A DNA stretch of 64,000 bases, taken from Pollenia angustigena. Taxonomy: Eukaryota > Arthropoda > Insecta > Diptera > Polleniidae. Position 1 is the stretch's first letter, and every line of letters begins with the position of its first letter. The stretch covers positions 322,616,709 to 322,680,708 of the forward strand of contig OV884056.1 of assembly GCA_930367215.1 (NCBI GenBank), given 5' to 3'. The translations under genes and the position numbers were made by a program. The notes beneath the pieces are model-generated. The model had not been told where the DNA came from, ran no database searches, and saw only the letters and a list, made by a program, of their open reading frames with translations. Positions 22,639 to 32,844 of this stretch are shown one piece after another.

Positions 22639-23729
22639 AGTACTGTCAGATAGGCGATTTTGAAACGTGTTTGGCGGTGGGATTTTCCAGTAGTTAACTG
22701 GAGATTTTTTTGGCGATTTTTGATATAACTGGCGATTTACTTGGCTATTTTTACGATTTGTGATTTTTTAAATTTGTTGGTAAGGGGTCGACGCTGTATG
22801 CATGACCAGGGTTCCCAGTTTTATTTTAAGCCTTATCCCCATTTTGCGATTTTTCATCCCCAAAATAGCTATTTTCTTATCCCCAAAAATCCCCACATGT
22901 TCTTAAAAATAAAATATAATGTCAATGGAAAAATATCATACACCGATTTATTAAAATAATTCCATTTGTGTAATATTAAAACTAATGTTATTTATTCTTT
23001 GAGTTCTACGTATTTATGTACACATGTATAGTATGTAACAAGGGCAACGTTAAAACGTAAAAGAAAAATAATTATGCGTCAATCTTTATCATTTCAAAAA
23101 CTAGGGAATCAAAGTCTTTGATTCAACAGCCAGTGCAATTTTTTTACATGTTGTTTGTTTAAAAAGTGCATTTAAGATGCTTGAATTAATTTGTCAAAAA
23201 GACTAGTTCAAAAGAAGTTACGCTAGTTGATACAAAAAGCATTTTAAAAACTATTTCAACAAGTTCTTGAAAAAGTTTTTAATCGCAAAAAAAAAAGACT
23301 AAAATTAGTACCCACATCTTGACCAAATCGGTCTTGCCGTTGCAAAAATGGAATTTAAAATAATATATTATCCCCAAAAATCCCCAGCGAAAAAAAGTGC
23401 TTTTCCCCAAAAAATCCCCTGGGGATTTCTACGAAATTTGTATCCCCATTTACAAAAAAAAATCCCCAATTTGGGGATAAATCCCGAAAACTGGGAACAA
23501 TGTGCGTGACACACCTTACCTTTTTCCTCTCTCGCCTACAAAGATCGTACTGTCTTTTTTCTTAGTTTTTGGCGATTTTTAAATCAAATATTGTAATAGC
23601 TTTTTTCGTATGCAAAATTTAATTAAAAAAAAAAAAAATACGAAAACTGAACAAAACTGACGTTTGGCGATTTTTGGGGATATCTGACATCCGGCTTGGC
23701 GATGGAGCTCAAAAAATCTGCCAACCCTG
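22639..23729. mobile_element. Outer hAT-like miniature element (host of a nested one)
   Basis: Ends are CAGTACTGTCAGAT and, inverted, CAGGGTTGGCAGAT. The 8-mers TTTGGCAC (22631-22638) and TTTGGTAC (23730-23737) form the target duplication, 7 of 8, fitting nTnnnnAn. Without the nested insert and its duplication the element is about 387 bp. It is rich in GGCGATTTTT words near both ends. It lies in codons of a transposase remnant. Confidence 0.82.
22807..23502. mobile_element. Inner hAT-like miniature element with CCCCAAAAATCCCC words
   Basis: The left end CAGGGTTCCCAGTTTT is mirrored by AAAACTGGGAACAATG at the right; the terminal CCCTG has decayed to CAATG. The 8-mers TGCATGAC (22799-22806) and TGCGTGAC (23503-23510) agree at 7 of 8. 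Subterminal regions on both sides repeat ATCCCCAAAAATCCCC-like words. It sits wholly within the outer hAT element. Confidence 0.82.
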
Positions 23730-23937
23730 TTTGGTACCGTTAAACTTCTTTCTTTGAAGATATTTAAAGGAAAAAGTGTACGTCAATAAGCCAAAAACAA
23801 TGCAAGAGCTTAAGGATGAGATAATTTGGCACATTTACGTCATTGAATCTCAATAATGCCTAAGATTCTTTAAAAGATGCACCATCGGAGAGAGAATATT
23901 AATATAATTCTCTGAAAACTTTTTGTTTTATATAAAA

Positions 23938-24485
23938 CTATCTGACCCGGCAAACGTTGTTTTGCCATATAACTTATTTCTTTCAGATATTACAGTGTCT
24001 GCATGCCAAATTGTAAGATAACCGGTTGATTTTTTTAAAATATAATACAAACTATAGGCTATAGATGTTACGCTATTTGCCTGATAAATTTCAAGAAAAT
24101 CGGTTGATTAGCTAAGAAGATATAGGGAGTGGGAGCTTTACCCCTTTTGCCTAATTTCACACCCTAATCCCTATTTTATTTAGATGTTACATTGCCTGCA
24201 TGCCAAATTTTAAGAAAACTGCTTTTGCCCCTCTTGCCCTATTTTACGCCCTCAAATTCAAATGTTCAAAAGGGAGGGCATTTTGTTGATATTTGTATGG
24301 GAATATATAGGAAAATCTAAATGCCATATCTCCGGAACCCCTAAGCCGATTTAGTGCAAACAAAACAAAAACCATCTACAGATTATTCTTAACGTACCGT
24401 GAAATTGGTTGAAATCGGTCAACCCGTTTCCGCAGTTAGTGGTGACATGAAAGTGTACATACACTTCTTTTTATATATATATAGA
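23938..24485 (-). mobile_element. Non-autonomous Helitron
   Basis: On the minus strand it starts TCTATATATATATAAAAAG, a Helitron-type 5' end. It finishes with the hairpin GGCAAA-ACAAC-GTTTGCC followed by GGGTCAGATAG, close to the canonical hairpin plus CTRR. The insertion lies between A and T, as Helitrons do. There are no terminal inverted repeats or duplications. The interior holds GGTTGACCGATTTC-type words but no Rep/helicase frame. The fragment at 38477-38941 ends with the same hairpin and GGGTCAGC. Confidence 0.7.
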
Positions 24486-24915
24486 TAGATAAACATCGTG
24501 CGTTTTAGTTGGACCACCCTTTATATAATTTTTTTTACGATCCCTAATTTTAAGCAACTGAAATTTGTTTGCTTTTCTTAAAAGGCCCATTTGGGTGCCC
24601 TCTTCACAACTAGTTGTGTTTCTACTTAACTTTGGTTTCAAAGCAATGAAAAATCATAGTAAATTTATTGTTTTGGTAAGACGTTTATGAAGTATTTCAC
24701 ACATTCCAAATTGTTTAAATTACTGGTCTAAGATTAAAATTTAATTTATTAATCGAAATTTATTTGTAGGTATTATTTGCATTTTGTTTGTTTTAATAAT
24801 TTTATAAAACTTTGTCAGAAATATTTGTCTTTTATTTTGAATAAATTCATAAAAAATTATGTTAAAAACAAACTGCCGTCATCATAATAAATATTTTAGT
24901 TTTAAAACGTATTTT
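24486..24915. other. AT-rich spacer
   Basis: No gene or structured repeat was recognised between the Helitron and the next dispersed repeat. Confidence 0.3.
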
Positions 24916-26164
24916 TATACCCTCCGCCACAATTAGTTGTAGAGGGTATATTCAGTTTGTCATTCCGTGTGAAACTTTTTTACTATTCATCTCAGACCCT
25001 ATATATATTCTGGGTCCTTGAGTAATTTTAAGTCGATTTAGCCATGTCCGTCTGTCTGTCCGTCTGTCCGTCTGTTGAAAACACGCTCACTTTCGAAAAA
25101 CTCAAAAGAAATCAACAAACTTGGTGTTAAATTGCTTGTAGTTATCCTAAGCAGTTTGGGATTGAAATTCAGCAAAATCGGTTCAATAGGATCTGAGCTA
25201 TGAATCAAAATGTGGAACCACCACCTAAAAAAAATTTATAATTTTGTTACAAAAACTAACATAAATGGTGGAAAAATGTACAGAATGATATAAGATTTCG
25301 CAACAATTCGTTTTATTCAACTGTAAATCACGCTGTGAAATTTCGTGAAGATCCGTCAATAATTTACCCTAGGCCCCATATAAGCCCTACTCCCGGGAAA
25401 CAGTATATTAAGCCTAAAACCCTAACTAACAATGCTATCATTACAAATTTTGGCAGGTCACAGTTGCATAGAACTAGAAATTAAACTGTTAAGTTTCGTG
25501 AAGATCGGTCCATAATTTACCATAGGCCCCATATAAAACCTACTTCCAGAAAACAGTTTAGTACGCCTAAATCCGTAAAAAATAATGCTATCATAACAAA
25601 ATTTGGTACATCAAAATTTTTTAGAACTAAAAATAAGACTGTGAAATTTCGTGAAGATCGGTCCATAATTTACCATAGGCCCCCTATAAAACCTACTTCC
25701 GGAAAACAACTTAGTACGCCTAAAAACGTAAAAAATAATGCTATCATAACAAAATTTGGTACATCAAAGTTTTATAGAACTAAAAATAAATCTTTGAAAT
25801 TTCGTGAAGATCGGTTCATAATTTACCATAGGCCCCATATAAACTTTACTCCCGGAAAACAACTTAGTACGCCTAAAAACGTAAAAAATAGTGCTATCAT
25901 AACAAAATTTGGTACATCAAAGTTTTATAGAACTGGGAAAAAGACTGTGAAATTTCGTGAAGATCGGTCCATAATTTACCCTAGGCCCCATATAAACCCT
26001 ACTACCGGAAAACAGTTTAGTCGCCTAAATCCATAATTAATAACAAATCGTCACAGTTTAAGATAGTAATAACATCATACAGATAATACTCCGTAAACAT
26101 TCGAACTGTCGGTGGAGGGTATCAAAGATTCGGCACAGCCGAATATAGCACTCTAACTTGTTTT
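24916..26164 (+). repeat. Long dispersed fly repeat with central tandem array
   Basis: It starts TATACCCTCCGCCAC, continues AGAGGGTATATTCAGTTTGT, CATTCCG, and a run of GTCCGTCTGTCTGTCCGTCT. It ends GGTGGAGGGTATCAAAGATT then CGGCACAGCCGAATATAGC and CTAACTTGTTTT. The inner start and end are imperfect inverted repeats. This is the most complete copy in the window. Tail fragments recur at 26745-26800 and 37305-37345, and other portions at 12891, 16960, 42055, 51850 and 59700. Confidence 0.75.
25341..26036 (+). repeat. Tandem array of a 153-bp unit
   Basis: TTTCGTGAAGATCGGTCCAT (or close variants) begins at 25341, 25494, 25647, 25800 and 25953, exactly 153 bases apart each time. Since 153 is 51 codons, one frame stays open through the last units and repeats KFREDRSIIYHRP...GKQLSTPKNVKN...KFGTSKFYRT. 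The wording (TTCGTGAAGATCGGTCCATAATT, CCCATATAAA) is the common non-coding unit of such fly repeats, so the frame is probably a by-product of the unit length. Confidence 0.88.
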
Positions 26165-26282
26165 AAATTGAAATTACATACAAATGTTTCTTAAAATTGA
26201 ATGAACACCTCGTTATTTAAGTGTTAACTATGTTTTGTACAACAACATAAATGTTTTCTTATAATTAAACATGGTCATAACT

Positions 26283-26561
26283 GGGCGCTTCGCGTTTCTG
26301 ATTCTTGGGATTGTACGGACCAAAAAAGTCCACTAGACCATACGTCTACTATTGTCTTGGCTAGAATTTTTGTCTTTGTATTGGATCGAAAATCTCAATG
26401 ATTTGGCTGTTATAGGCCAAAATATCCAAAAAAAAAACGTGACAAAATTGTGAGAAAAAACTGCAAGTCAATATCTGGAAGCTCGATTTTAACCGTAGAC
26501 GTGTGGTCTTGTGGTCTTTTTTGCTCAGTACAATCCCAAGAATTAGAAACGCGAAGCCCCC
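26283..26561. mobile_element. Miniature element with 34-bp GC-rich inverted repeats
   Basis: The arm starting GGGCGCTTCGCGTTTCTGAT and ending GGGATTGTAC (26283-26316) recurs inverted at 26528-26561 with two mismatches in 34. The arms are much more GC-rich than the surroundings. No target duplication or transposase is visible. Confidence 0.65.
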
Positions 26562-26744
26562 ATTAAGATTTTTTTCCTTCCATGCTAATCGCCCCACCCT
26601 AGTGACCACAGCTTAAGTTTTATATGACGTAAATCATAAAACCTTGTAAGCATCAGCCAATTGTTTAAACTTTCGGAATTTAACGGAATACAATAAAATT
26701 TATCAATGATTCCACAAACTTAAAGCCTTTTAAAATATTTTAAC

Positions 26745-26800
26745 TCTCGGTTTAGGGTATCAAAGATTCAACAGCCGAACATAGCTTTTTAAGTCATTTT
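26745..26800 (+). repeat. Tail fragment of the dispersed fly repeat
   Basis: Reads TTTAGGGTATCAAAGATTCA, CAGCCGAACATAGC and TTTTTAAGTC, matching the tail of the 24916-26164 copy. Confidence 0.6.
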
Positions 26801-27420
26801 CAATGTTGCCAACTTAGCCATTTTGTGGGTAGATTAAGCCATTTTTCATCTAATTAATATGTGTTTTATTGTATAAATAAATTGTTTTACTTTTTTTTTG
26901 GTTTTTTTTTTGTATTTAGCCACTTTTGATCACCAAATATTAGCAACATATTTATTGAACAAAAGCGACATCAGACTTATGGACGTTCTTTTTTTAAGTA
27001 TGGACTTTAAAGGTGTTCAATGTTGAAGTGAAAATGACTTACACTTAAACTAAGATTATAAAAAAATTTTTTTAAAAAAGAAGATATTCGAAAATGGACC
27101 GTGCTTAATTATTTATGCATCTAGTAATATTTTCGTTATTTATTAAAGATTTTAAGATATTGCATATATGTACATACATGAATCAAACTGCGTATTCTAG
27201 CGACAAAAAATGTTGAGCCATTTTCACTAAAAGTACATAAAGCAGTAAGTCTGCAAGTTTTTAGATTGAAATTAAAAATGTTTACTATTATTATGCAAAC
27301 ATTTGAATGAAGCTGCGTTTTTAAAGTTAAAAATCGCTTGGGTAATTTTTGCTCTCAAGGGCATTAAAGGGTTAATTTGGATTTTTTTTTTTTGTTTTGA
27401 AATATTCATTACCAATTACA
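26801..27420. other. AT-rich stretch with TTAGCCATTTTT repeat fragments
   Basis: CAATGTTGCCAACTTAGCC at about 26810 and TTTAGCCACTTTTGATCACC at about 26918 resemble ends of an old hAT-like element, also glimpsed at 22345-22420 and 32085-32140. Boundaries cannot be fixed. Confidence 0.35.
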
Positions 27421-27669
27421 GAAAATCGTAAAGTCAACTTTCATCAAGATTTAAATATTCTGTATAGCAATAATTGGAATTTAATAAATAAAGATGAACC
27501 ATACCCTATTGAAAATTTTTGTGCAAAAAAGCATTTCCTCGAACTCGTAAGAATTAATGGTGTTTTGTTTTCTACAAAAAAGTGTGACATTTTATTTAAA
27601 AAAATTAAATTTGATGTTGGTTCCTTAAAAATGGTTTGCTTTCTAAAGGGCCGGCTTGTTTTATTCTAA
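27421..27669 (+). CDS. Unidentified coding-like segment, possible exon
   Basis: An acceptor-like CCAATTACAG ends at 27421 after a T-rich run. The open frame reads ENRKVNFHQDLNILYSNNWN, then KDEPYPIENFCAKKHFLELV and INGVLFSTKKCDILFKKIKF, ending at TAA after 27669. A GTAAGA donor match lies at 27547 (after FLEL), so the segment could be an internal exon that ends there or a longer terminal one. Amino-acid composition is mixed rather than low-complexity. No family was recognised, and no partner exon or promoter was found, so a decayed transposon or chance frame remains possible. Confidence 0.3.
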   Translation, partial: ENRKVNFHQDLNILYSNNWNLINKDEPYPIENFCAKKHFLELVRINGVLFSTKKCDILFKKIKFDVGSLKMVCFLKGRLVLF

Positions 27670-28144
27670 CAAATTCAGCCTTTCTAATGGCTTAAGGAAT
27701 TTCACTTTCCACCCCGTATAAATCGACAGTGTTGATAACGCCCTGTAATTATAGGGCTACCAGACGAAGTTAGGAAAAAATCGCTTCTAATCAATAAGAG
27801 ATAAAGTCATAATGGCCTTATTGCCCAATCATTGAGAGGTAAGGTCATATTTAACATTTTGCGAAATGAGAGCCATATTTTTTCAGAATATTTTTATGCA
27901 TGGTATAAACTTTCTGTAAAAGCGAAAATTCTTAGTTTTCATTGAAAAACATTTTTTTATTCTTGTGACGCACGCACTGGAGGAAAAAACCCCTAAGCAC
28001 GGCCGCAGGCCGCCACGCAGAAAAACTTTAGTATGCGAAGCCAGATTTCAACACTTAACTTTGGTGTCTCCGGAACTGAAATGAGTGATAAAACCATTTT
28101 CTAATATTGCTAATGTGAGCTAAGACCATGATGGCTTTATATCT
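27670..28144. other. Spacer with an orphan CACGCAG end
   Basis: GCCACGCAGAAAAACTTTAG at about 28014 resembles the terminus of the 15452-16353 element and follows a GC-rich CACGGCCGCAGGCCGCC word. No gene is seen. Confidence 0.35.
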
Positions 28145-28164
28145 CCCCCCCCCCCCCCCCCCCC
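28145..28164. repeat. C20 homopolymer
   Basis: Twenty uninterrupted C residues in very AT-rich DNA, directly at the 5' boundary of the LINE fragment that follows. Confidence 0.9.
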
Positions 28165-29103
28165 TAAAATCTAATCTACAGAATGATTTAAATAACCTAG
28201 TTAGATGGTGTAAACTTAATAAGCTTAACTTAAACGTTGAAAAATGCTTTCATGTTTCGTTTTATAGGAAATTAAGTCCTATTAAGAATGAGTTTTATCT
28301 TAATGGTGTTAATCTTAACAATGTAGACTCCAAGCTTGATTTGGGTGTTGTCTTTGATTCATCCATGTCGTTTGTTTCCCATATTGAGTTTATTATTCCT
28401 AAAGTTTATAAAACGTTAGCTTTTTTAAAAAGGAATTGTTTTGAATTCCATGACCCATATACATTTAAGCATATTTATACATCTTTTGTTAGATCAAAGT
28501 TAGAATATGCTTCAGTTATCTGGAGTCCTTATATTGCTTTTCACATTTCTCGTGTTGAGAGAGTACAACGTGTGTTTATTAAATATGCCTTACGCTCACA
28601 TACTCAATTCCATTCTGCTCCTTATGAGTCTAAATGTCTTCTTATTGGCTTGAGAACTTTAGAATACCGTAGAAAATTACAGTCTATCCTACTCATATAT
28701 GATATAATTAATTCAAGGGTTGATTGTCCTGAATTATTGTCTTTAATACCATTCAATATACCAGCTAGAAACTTGAGGATAATTGACCCATTTAAAGTTC
28801 CAGTTCATCGTACTAATTATGCTCTTAATGGCACTTTAACGAGAGCATTTAATTATATTAATAAATTAAATATATGCCTTCAAAAAAAATCTAAATCGCA
28901 TATTGAATTTTGCACATCAAAAGATAATTTTAAGTTATTTCTTTTGAGTATTTTATAAAATTTTTTATATATGTATATATTCCAATTATTAACTTTTTTT
29001 TTTTACTTTATAATATATTTTTCTATGTTAGGTTAGTTGCATAGTCTGTAAGGAACTTTGTTTTCCATAGACTGAAATAAATAAATAAATAAATAAATAA
29101 AAA
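28165..29103 (+). mobile_element. 5'-truncated CR1/Jockey-type LINE, 3' end
   Basis: The frame to 28958 (about 264 codons) is the region downstream of the reverse transcriptase active site. It reads NDLNNLVRWCKLNKLNLNVE KC, then LDLGVVFDSSMSFVSHIE, KRNCFEFHDPYTFKHIYTSF, VRSKLEYASVIWSPY and VQRVFIKYALR. The frame is uninterrupted to its stop, so the copy is rather young. A 115-nt 3' untranslated region leads to an AAATA-type tail (29075-29103, TAAA/AATA repeats), the normal LINE 3' end. The 5' part with endonuclease and polymerase is missing; truncation on insertion is the usual cause, and the break coincides with the C20 tract. An ATG upstream (28128) is outside the element and is not taken as a start. 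Confidence 0.85.
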
Positions 29104-29800
29104 TGTTAAATTTAAATTGTTATTTTTTGCTATTGTTACACTCAAAATATTATGTAGTTAAATTAAAACGAAAATTCATTTTAAACAACTCAAAATTCAC
29201 TTAAAAAACGGATCATTTACATTTCATTTAAAACAAATGATTTTTACATTCATTTTTAAATTTTTTATTTTCGAACAGCATCCCTAGAGTGAAGCAAACT
29301 GACACCGAACTAGTCCCGTGATAGGTTCTTTGGCGGTAGTGACCGGTTCTAGTTCTAACACTTTATATGAATGGGACCTATCACTTTTACATGGGGTTGT
29401 CATTGGAGGGGGTCAATTGGCACCTAACAGGCACCACTTGACAAGTCACACATCTATTCTCACTGAACGTGTTAATTTCTACAATGCTTGTCCTAGGCAT
29501 TATTTCAAAAATTATACAGTCCATTCCGCTTAAAGGCCAAAAACGGATATACGCCAAAACTGTCATATTCACATGCACATTTTTTCGAATTTCATACAAA
29601 TTATTTGTTCTAAGGTCCATTTCGCTTTTAGTCCATTTTCGTTTAAGAGCTACATTTTCTTAGCATATAATTCTTCATGCAAAAATGTTCGCTTATAGTC
29701 CACTCTGTTTTTTATATATTTTTAATCAACTGTCAACATGTTTTAATTTACCTTTCTGGCAACTATTATAAATGCCAAATTTCGCAATTTATGTTTCATG
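29104..29800. other. AT-rich spacer
   Basis: Chance frames only. Two TTACATGGGG words near 29390 echo the ends of the following hairpin element. Confidence 0.3.
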
Positions 29801-29941
29801 ACATGGTGTCTTTGTCTGACAATTTTTTGTTAAATAAACGTCCAACTTCATAAAACAAAACGCTAATAAAAATATTAGAGGTTTTTTATATAGACTTTGA
29901 CGTTTGGTATAACAAAAAATTGTCAGGTGAAGACCCCATGT
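29801..29941. mobile_element. 141-bp fold-back element
   Basis: ACATGGTGTCTTTGTCTGAC plus AATTTTTTGTTA (29801-29832) recurs inverted at 29910-29941 with about four mismatches in 32; the inner 17 bases are perfect. The loop is 77 bp. No target duplication is clear. Confidence 0.6.
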
Positions 29942-30534
29942 AAAGATATGTTGTGTTTGATTTCGTCATTCAAAGAAATAAAATGAATCTCATAGGTAGG
30001 CATTTGTTTTTTTTGAAATCTTTTAGAGCATTTGAATTAATTAATAAAAAAGATTTTTGTTTTAACTATTTATTTCAAATAAATCAATATTTGGTTATGT
30101 TTTAAATAAACTTTTCTTTTGTTTAAAAAGAGTGGATTTATTAAAGAAAATAATATTTATATAGTCCAAAATGTGGATTATACTAGGTTTCACTTATTAT
30201 TCACTGTACTCTTTATTAAAAAAGAAAACCTCTAGCTTAATAAAACAGACATTAATAAAAATTGCTTGTTATATTAATTTCGATATTTGGATACAAAAAG
30301 CGTTTTAATAAATTCAATACTTTCTCTACCTTTTTGTTCTTCATATACCAGACCTTTCACCGGTCATGAGTTCTTTTTTTGGTACTTATTCTATTTTCAC
30401 AAGTCCCAGGACCAGTTCTGTTGGAACAATTGACACAAATTTCCCGCAGGGATATTCCTTAAAATTGAATGATGTTTACTATTAAAAAATATAATTAGTA
30501 TTGTGGTTATTTTGTTGAACTATTTATGGTTTTT

Positions 30535-30853
30535 AATCCAAATTTTTAATATTTTTTTAATTAGGCTTAAGTTCATGAAATTGATGTTTGACTATTGACG
30601 TCAGCAGTCGTTGATGGCTGCGAGTGTAAGACGGCAAATCCATCTGAGGAGATCGAGTGGTTGCGATCGAAACATGTCATGGTAACCTGCCGGCCGGGGT
30701 TCAAGCCCCAGCCACGTCAAGAATGAGGGATTATCAATAACAATTTTAATTAATTTTCATGTTGTAAAATTCCTTTCTTCATAAAAATAATTTAATGAAA
30801 AATTAAATTTCATGAACTTAAGCCTAATTAAAAAAACATTAAAAATTTGGATT
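30535..30853. mobile_element. Element with 48-bp inverted repeats around a tRNA-like core
   Basis: The arm 30535-30582 (starting AATCCAAATTTTTAAT and ending TTCATGAAATT) recurs inverted at 30806-30853 with one mismatch in 48. The 223-bp centre is more GC-rich and holds a tRNA-like block. No target duplication was found. The near-identity of the arms suggests recent origin or selection on the pairing. Confidence 0.75.
30640..30717 (+). ncRNA. tRNA-like block with B box
   Basis: GGTTCAAGCCC (30698-30708) matches an RNA polymerase III B box and sits in a GGGG/CCCC T-arm-like hairpin. An A-box-like GAGTGGTTGCGATCG lies about 40 nt upstream (about 30655). A full cloverleaf could not be drawn, so a tRNA-derived SINE head or tRNA pseudogene is more likely than a functional tRNA. 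Confidence 0.45.
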
Positions 30854-32520
30854 AAAAAATATATTTTAAACGACAAAAATCAAACTACATAACAAAATAA
30901 ATACGATAAATCATTATTTTTTGGTAGTTTTTTGAACAACAAACATAAATGCTAAAAAATAAAATTATTTCAAAAATAAATATATTTTTATTCAATTTTA
31001 ACAGAACAGAAAACGAATTTAATAACCCACAATCAGTTACTGTAATAATTTTATAAGTGTAAATTATTAATGGTAGGTTGTCAGTGAAATTTAAGTGGAT
31101 TCGGTGCTATAAAATTAAAAAAAAAAACAAACTTAAGAACATTTTTTAACATTTTAAGACAAAAAGTTAAAAATATGGATATTGCCGCAGCATTTTTACA
31201 TTTTTAAAAATTTAAGGAAACATTTTTTGTCAGCTGTTCAAAACAGGGCATTCCACTTTTCCATAACTTGTGTTTTGTTCTCGCCAAATAACAAATTCCA
31301 TTATTACATGGCTGGCAAGACATTTTATACATGCTCCTTTTAACAAGGTGGGACTTGTTTTTTTCGTCGAAAATATAACACCATTAGTCGTTTCCCTACC
31401 CAAGTGTTCTAGAGGATATTTTTAAAATTTTATTTTAATTCTCTAATATGTTTTAAACAAATCCCTTGTTGGCAAATCTCAAATCAAATGTAGTCTGTTT
31501 TTGACATCAACTTAGGACAGGTTAAAGCCATCCAACAAAAACTACGTTTTTCCATATCTAATACTTTTGAGGCTTTTGAATAAAAAAATAATATTGCAGA
31601 AATTTCTCGGTCAAGTAATAATTGGCACATTGGTGGTCTCGGGCATTCTTTATTACTTGGCAGGTTCCTAGCCGATTTTGGGTTTTAATACCTTTTTAAA
31701 ACATAATTGTAATTCATTTCGCTTAACTTATCTAGAGTAAAAACTGTTCCGACACATAAAATATTTCACAAAAACTAAAAAAATTATTTTTTTGCTTTGT
31801 ATTAATTTTTTATACATATTTTCAATTGATTTCCGCTTCGAGTTCTCTTTATTCAATCGGCACCGAACTTCAAATTAAATGTTTTATATACAAAGTAACC
31901 AAATTGGAATATTCATTCTTGACTTTAGAAATCAAATCACTTTCATTGTTTTGAACACCTCTAAAACATATAAAGTTATTTTATTATTTATTATTTGTTT
32001 GTAGCAAATTGATCTGATATTTTTGTTTTGTTGTTAAATTTTTATGTGTTTTTAATTCAAATAGTTTTAACCATTTTTAACCAAATTTCAGCCATGTTTT
32101 TTCTTACATTTAGCCATTCTTGTTCACCAAATAAAAGTTGGTTTTCTTATTATTGTGGAGAATTTTTGCTTAAGCGACAAGCCGGTGTCACAAACTAAAA
32201 TAGTAACGTAACGGTACCTTGAGTGACCATGGCTTATGTGAAGTTTGCACGCAATCGGCCCAGTGGTTCCGGAGATATGGCTTTTAGATTTTCCTATATA
32301 TTCACATACAAATATCCACAAAATACCCTCCATTTTCCATGTTATGATATTTTATTGTCACTTGATATTTGGGGTATTCACACGGTGTGCTATCGTCATA
32401 ATGTCATAATGTTTTAACATTTTACAATGGTTTAAAAATACTGTTGTTGCTTTGTAAACAAAAAGTGTCTTAAATTAATAAAACTTTGCTTGCTATGTTT
32501 ATTGTGCTGTCGTAATTAAT
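30854..32520. other. AT-rich stretch, no gene seen
   Basis: TTTAGCCATTCTTGTTCACC near 32109 belongs to the old repeat also seen at 26801-26950. Otherwise nothing is recognisable. Confidence 0.3.
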
Positions 32521-32700
32521 CAGAAGAGACTTGCGCTGAGTGGCTGAGCCGAGCGGATATGATTTTGTAGCCGTCGCCGTTGATGGTATAGTTTTATCCG
32601 GCTAACATCCGAATTTAACCTGCGGCTAGCAATTTTTACAACAAAACACTTGCGGCGTCAAATTAGATCGGCTTAGGACTCTAATGTTTGGTAAACAAAC
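32521..32700. other. GC-rich island with tRNA-like words
   Basis: GCTGAGTGGCTGAGCCGAGC and GTAGCCGTCGCCGTTG stand out from the AT-rich surroundings. The first resembles a leucine/serine-type A box, but no B box follows at the proper spacing. It is described only as an unexplained GC-rich block. Confidence 0.3.
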
Positions 32701-32844
32701 GAAATAAAATTTATTTGTGGTTTGCGTCTGAAAAATGGAAAATAGTCAGGAAAGCTCTAATTTAATTTACTAATTCATGGATTAGAATTAAAAATATTGT
32801 GATTTTAGGTAAATATTTATTTTTTATATTTGTTTAAGCCAGTA

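Larger units (their letters stand above)
22565..23905 (+). pseudogene. Transposase C-terminal remnant split by nested hAT elements
   Basis: Before the insertion (22565-22638) the plus strand reads GHVFSRCGDVNWPLRSCNLA. After it (from 23738) the frame continues PLNFFL, a stop in place of the usual tryptophan, then YLKEKVYVNKPKTMQELKDE and IIWHIYVIESQ followed by TAA. GDVNWPPRSCDLTPLDFFLWG...VY...P.T...LK..I is the C-terminal signature of the IS630/Tc1-mariner-like family whose N-terminal half is at 11457-12235. The final catalytic aspartate (PLD) is asparagine here. The remnant therefore decayed by point mutation as well as by insertion. Confidence 0.75.

Noticed and set aside
25641..26036. 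131-codon frame with a repeated peptide
   Set aside because: The frame is explained by a 153-bp tandem repeat whose words are typical of a non-coding dispersed repeat.
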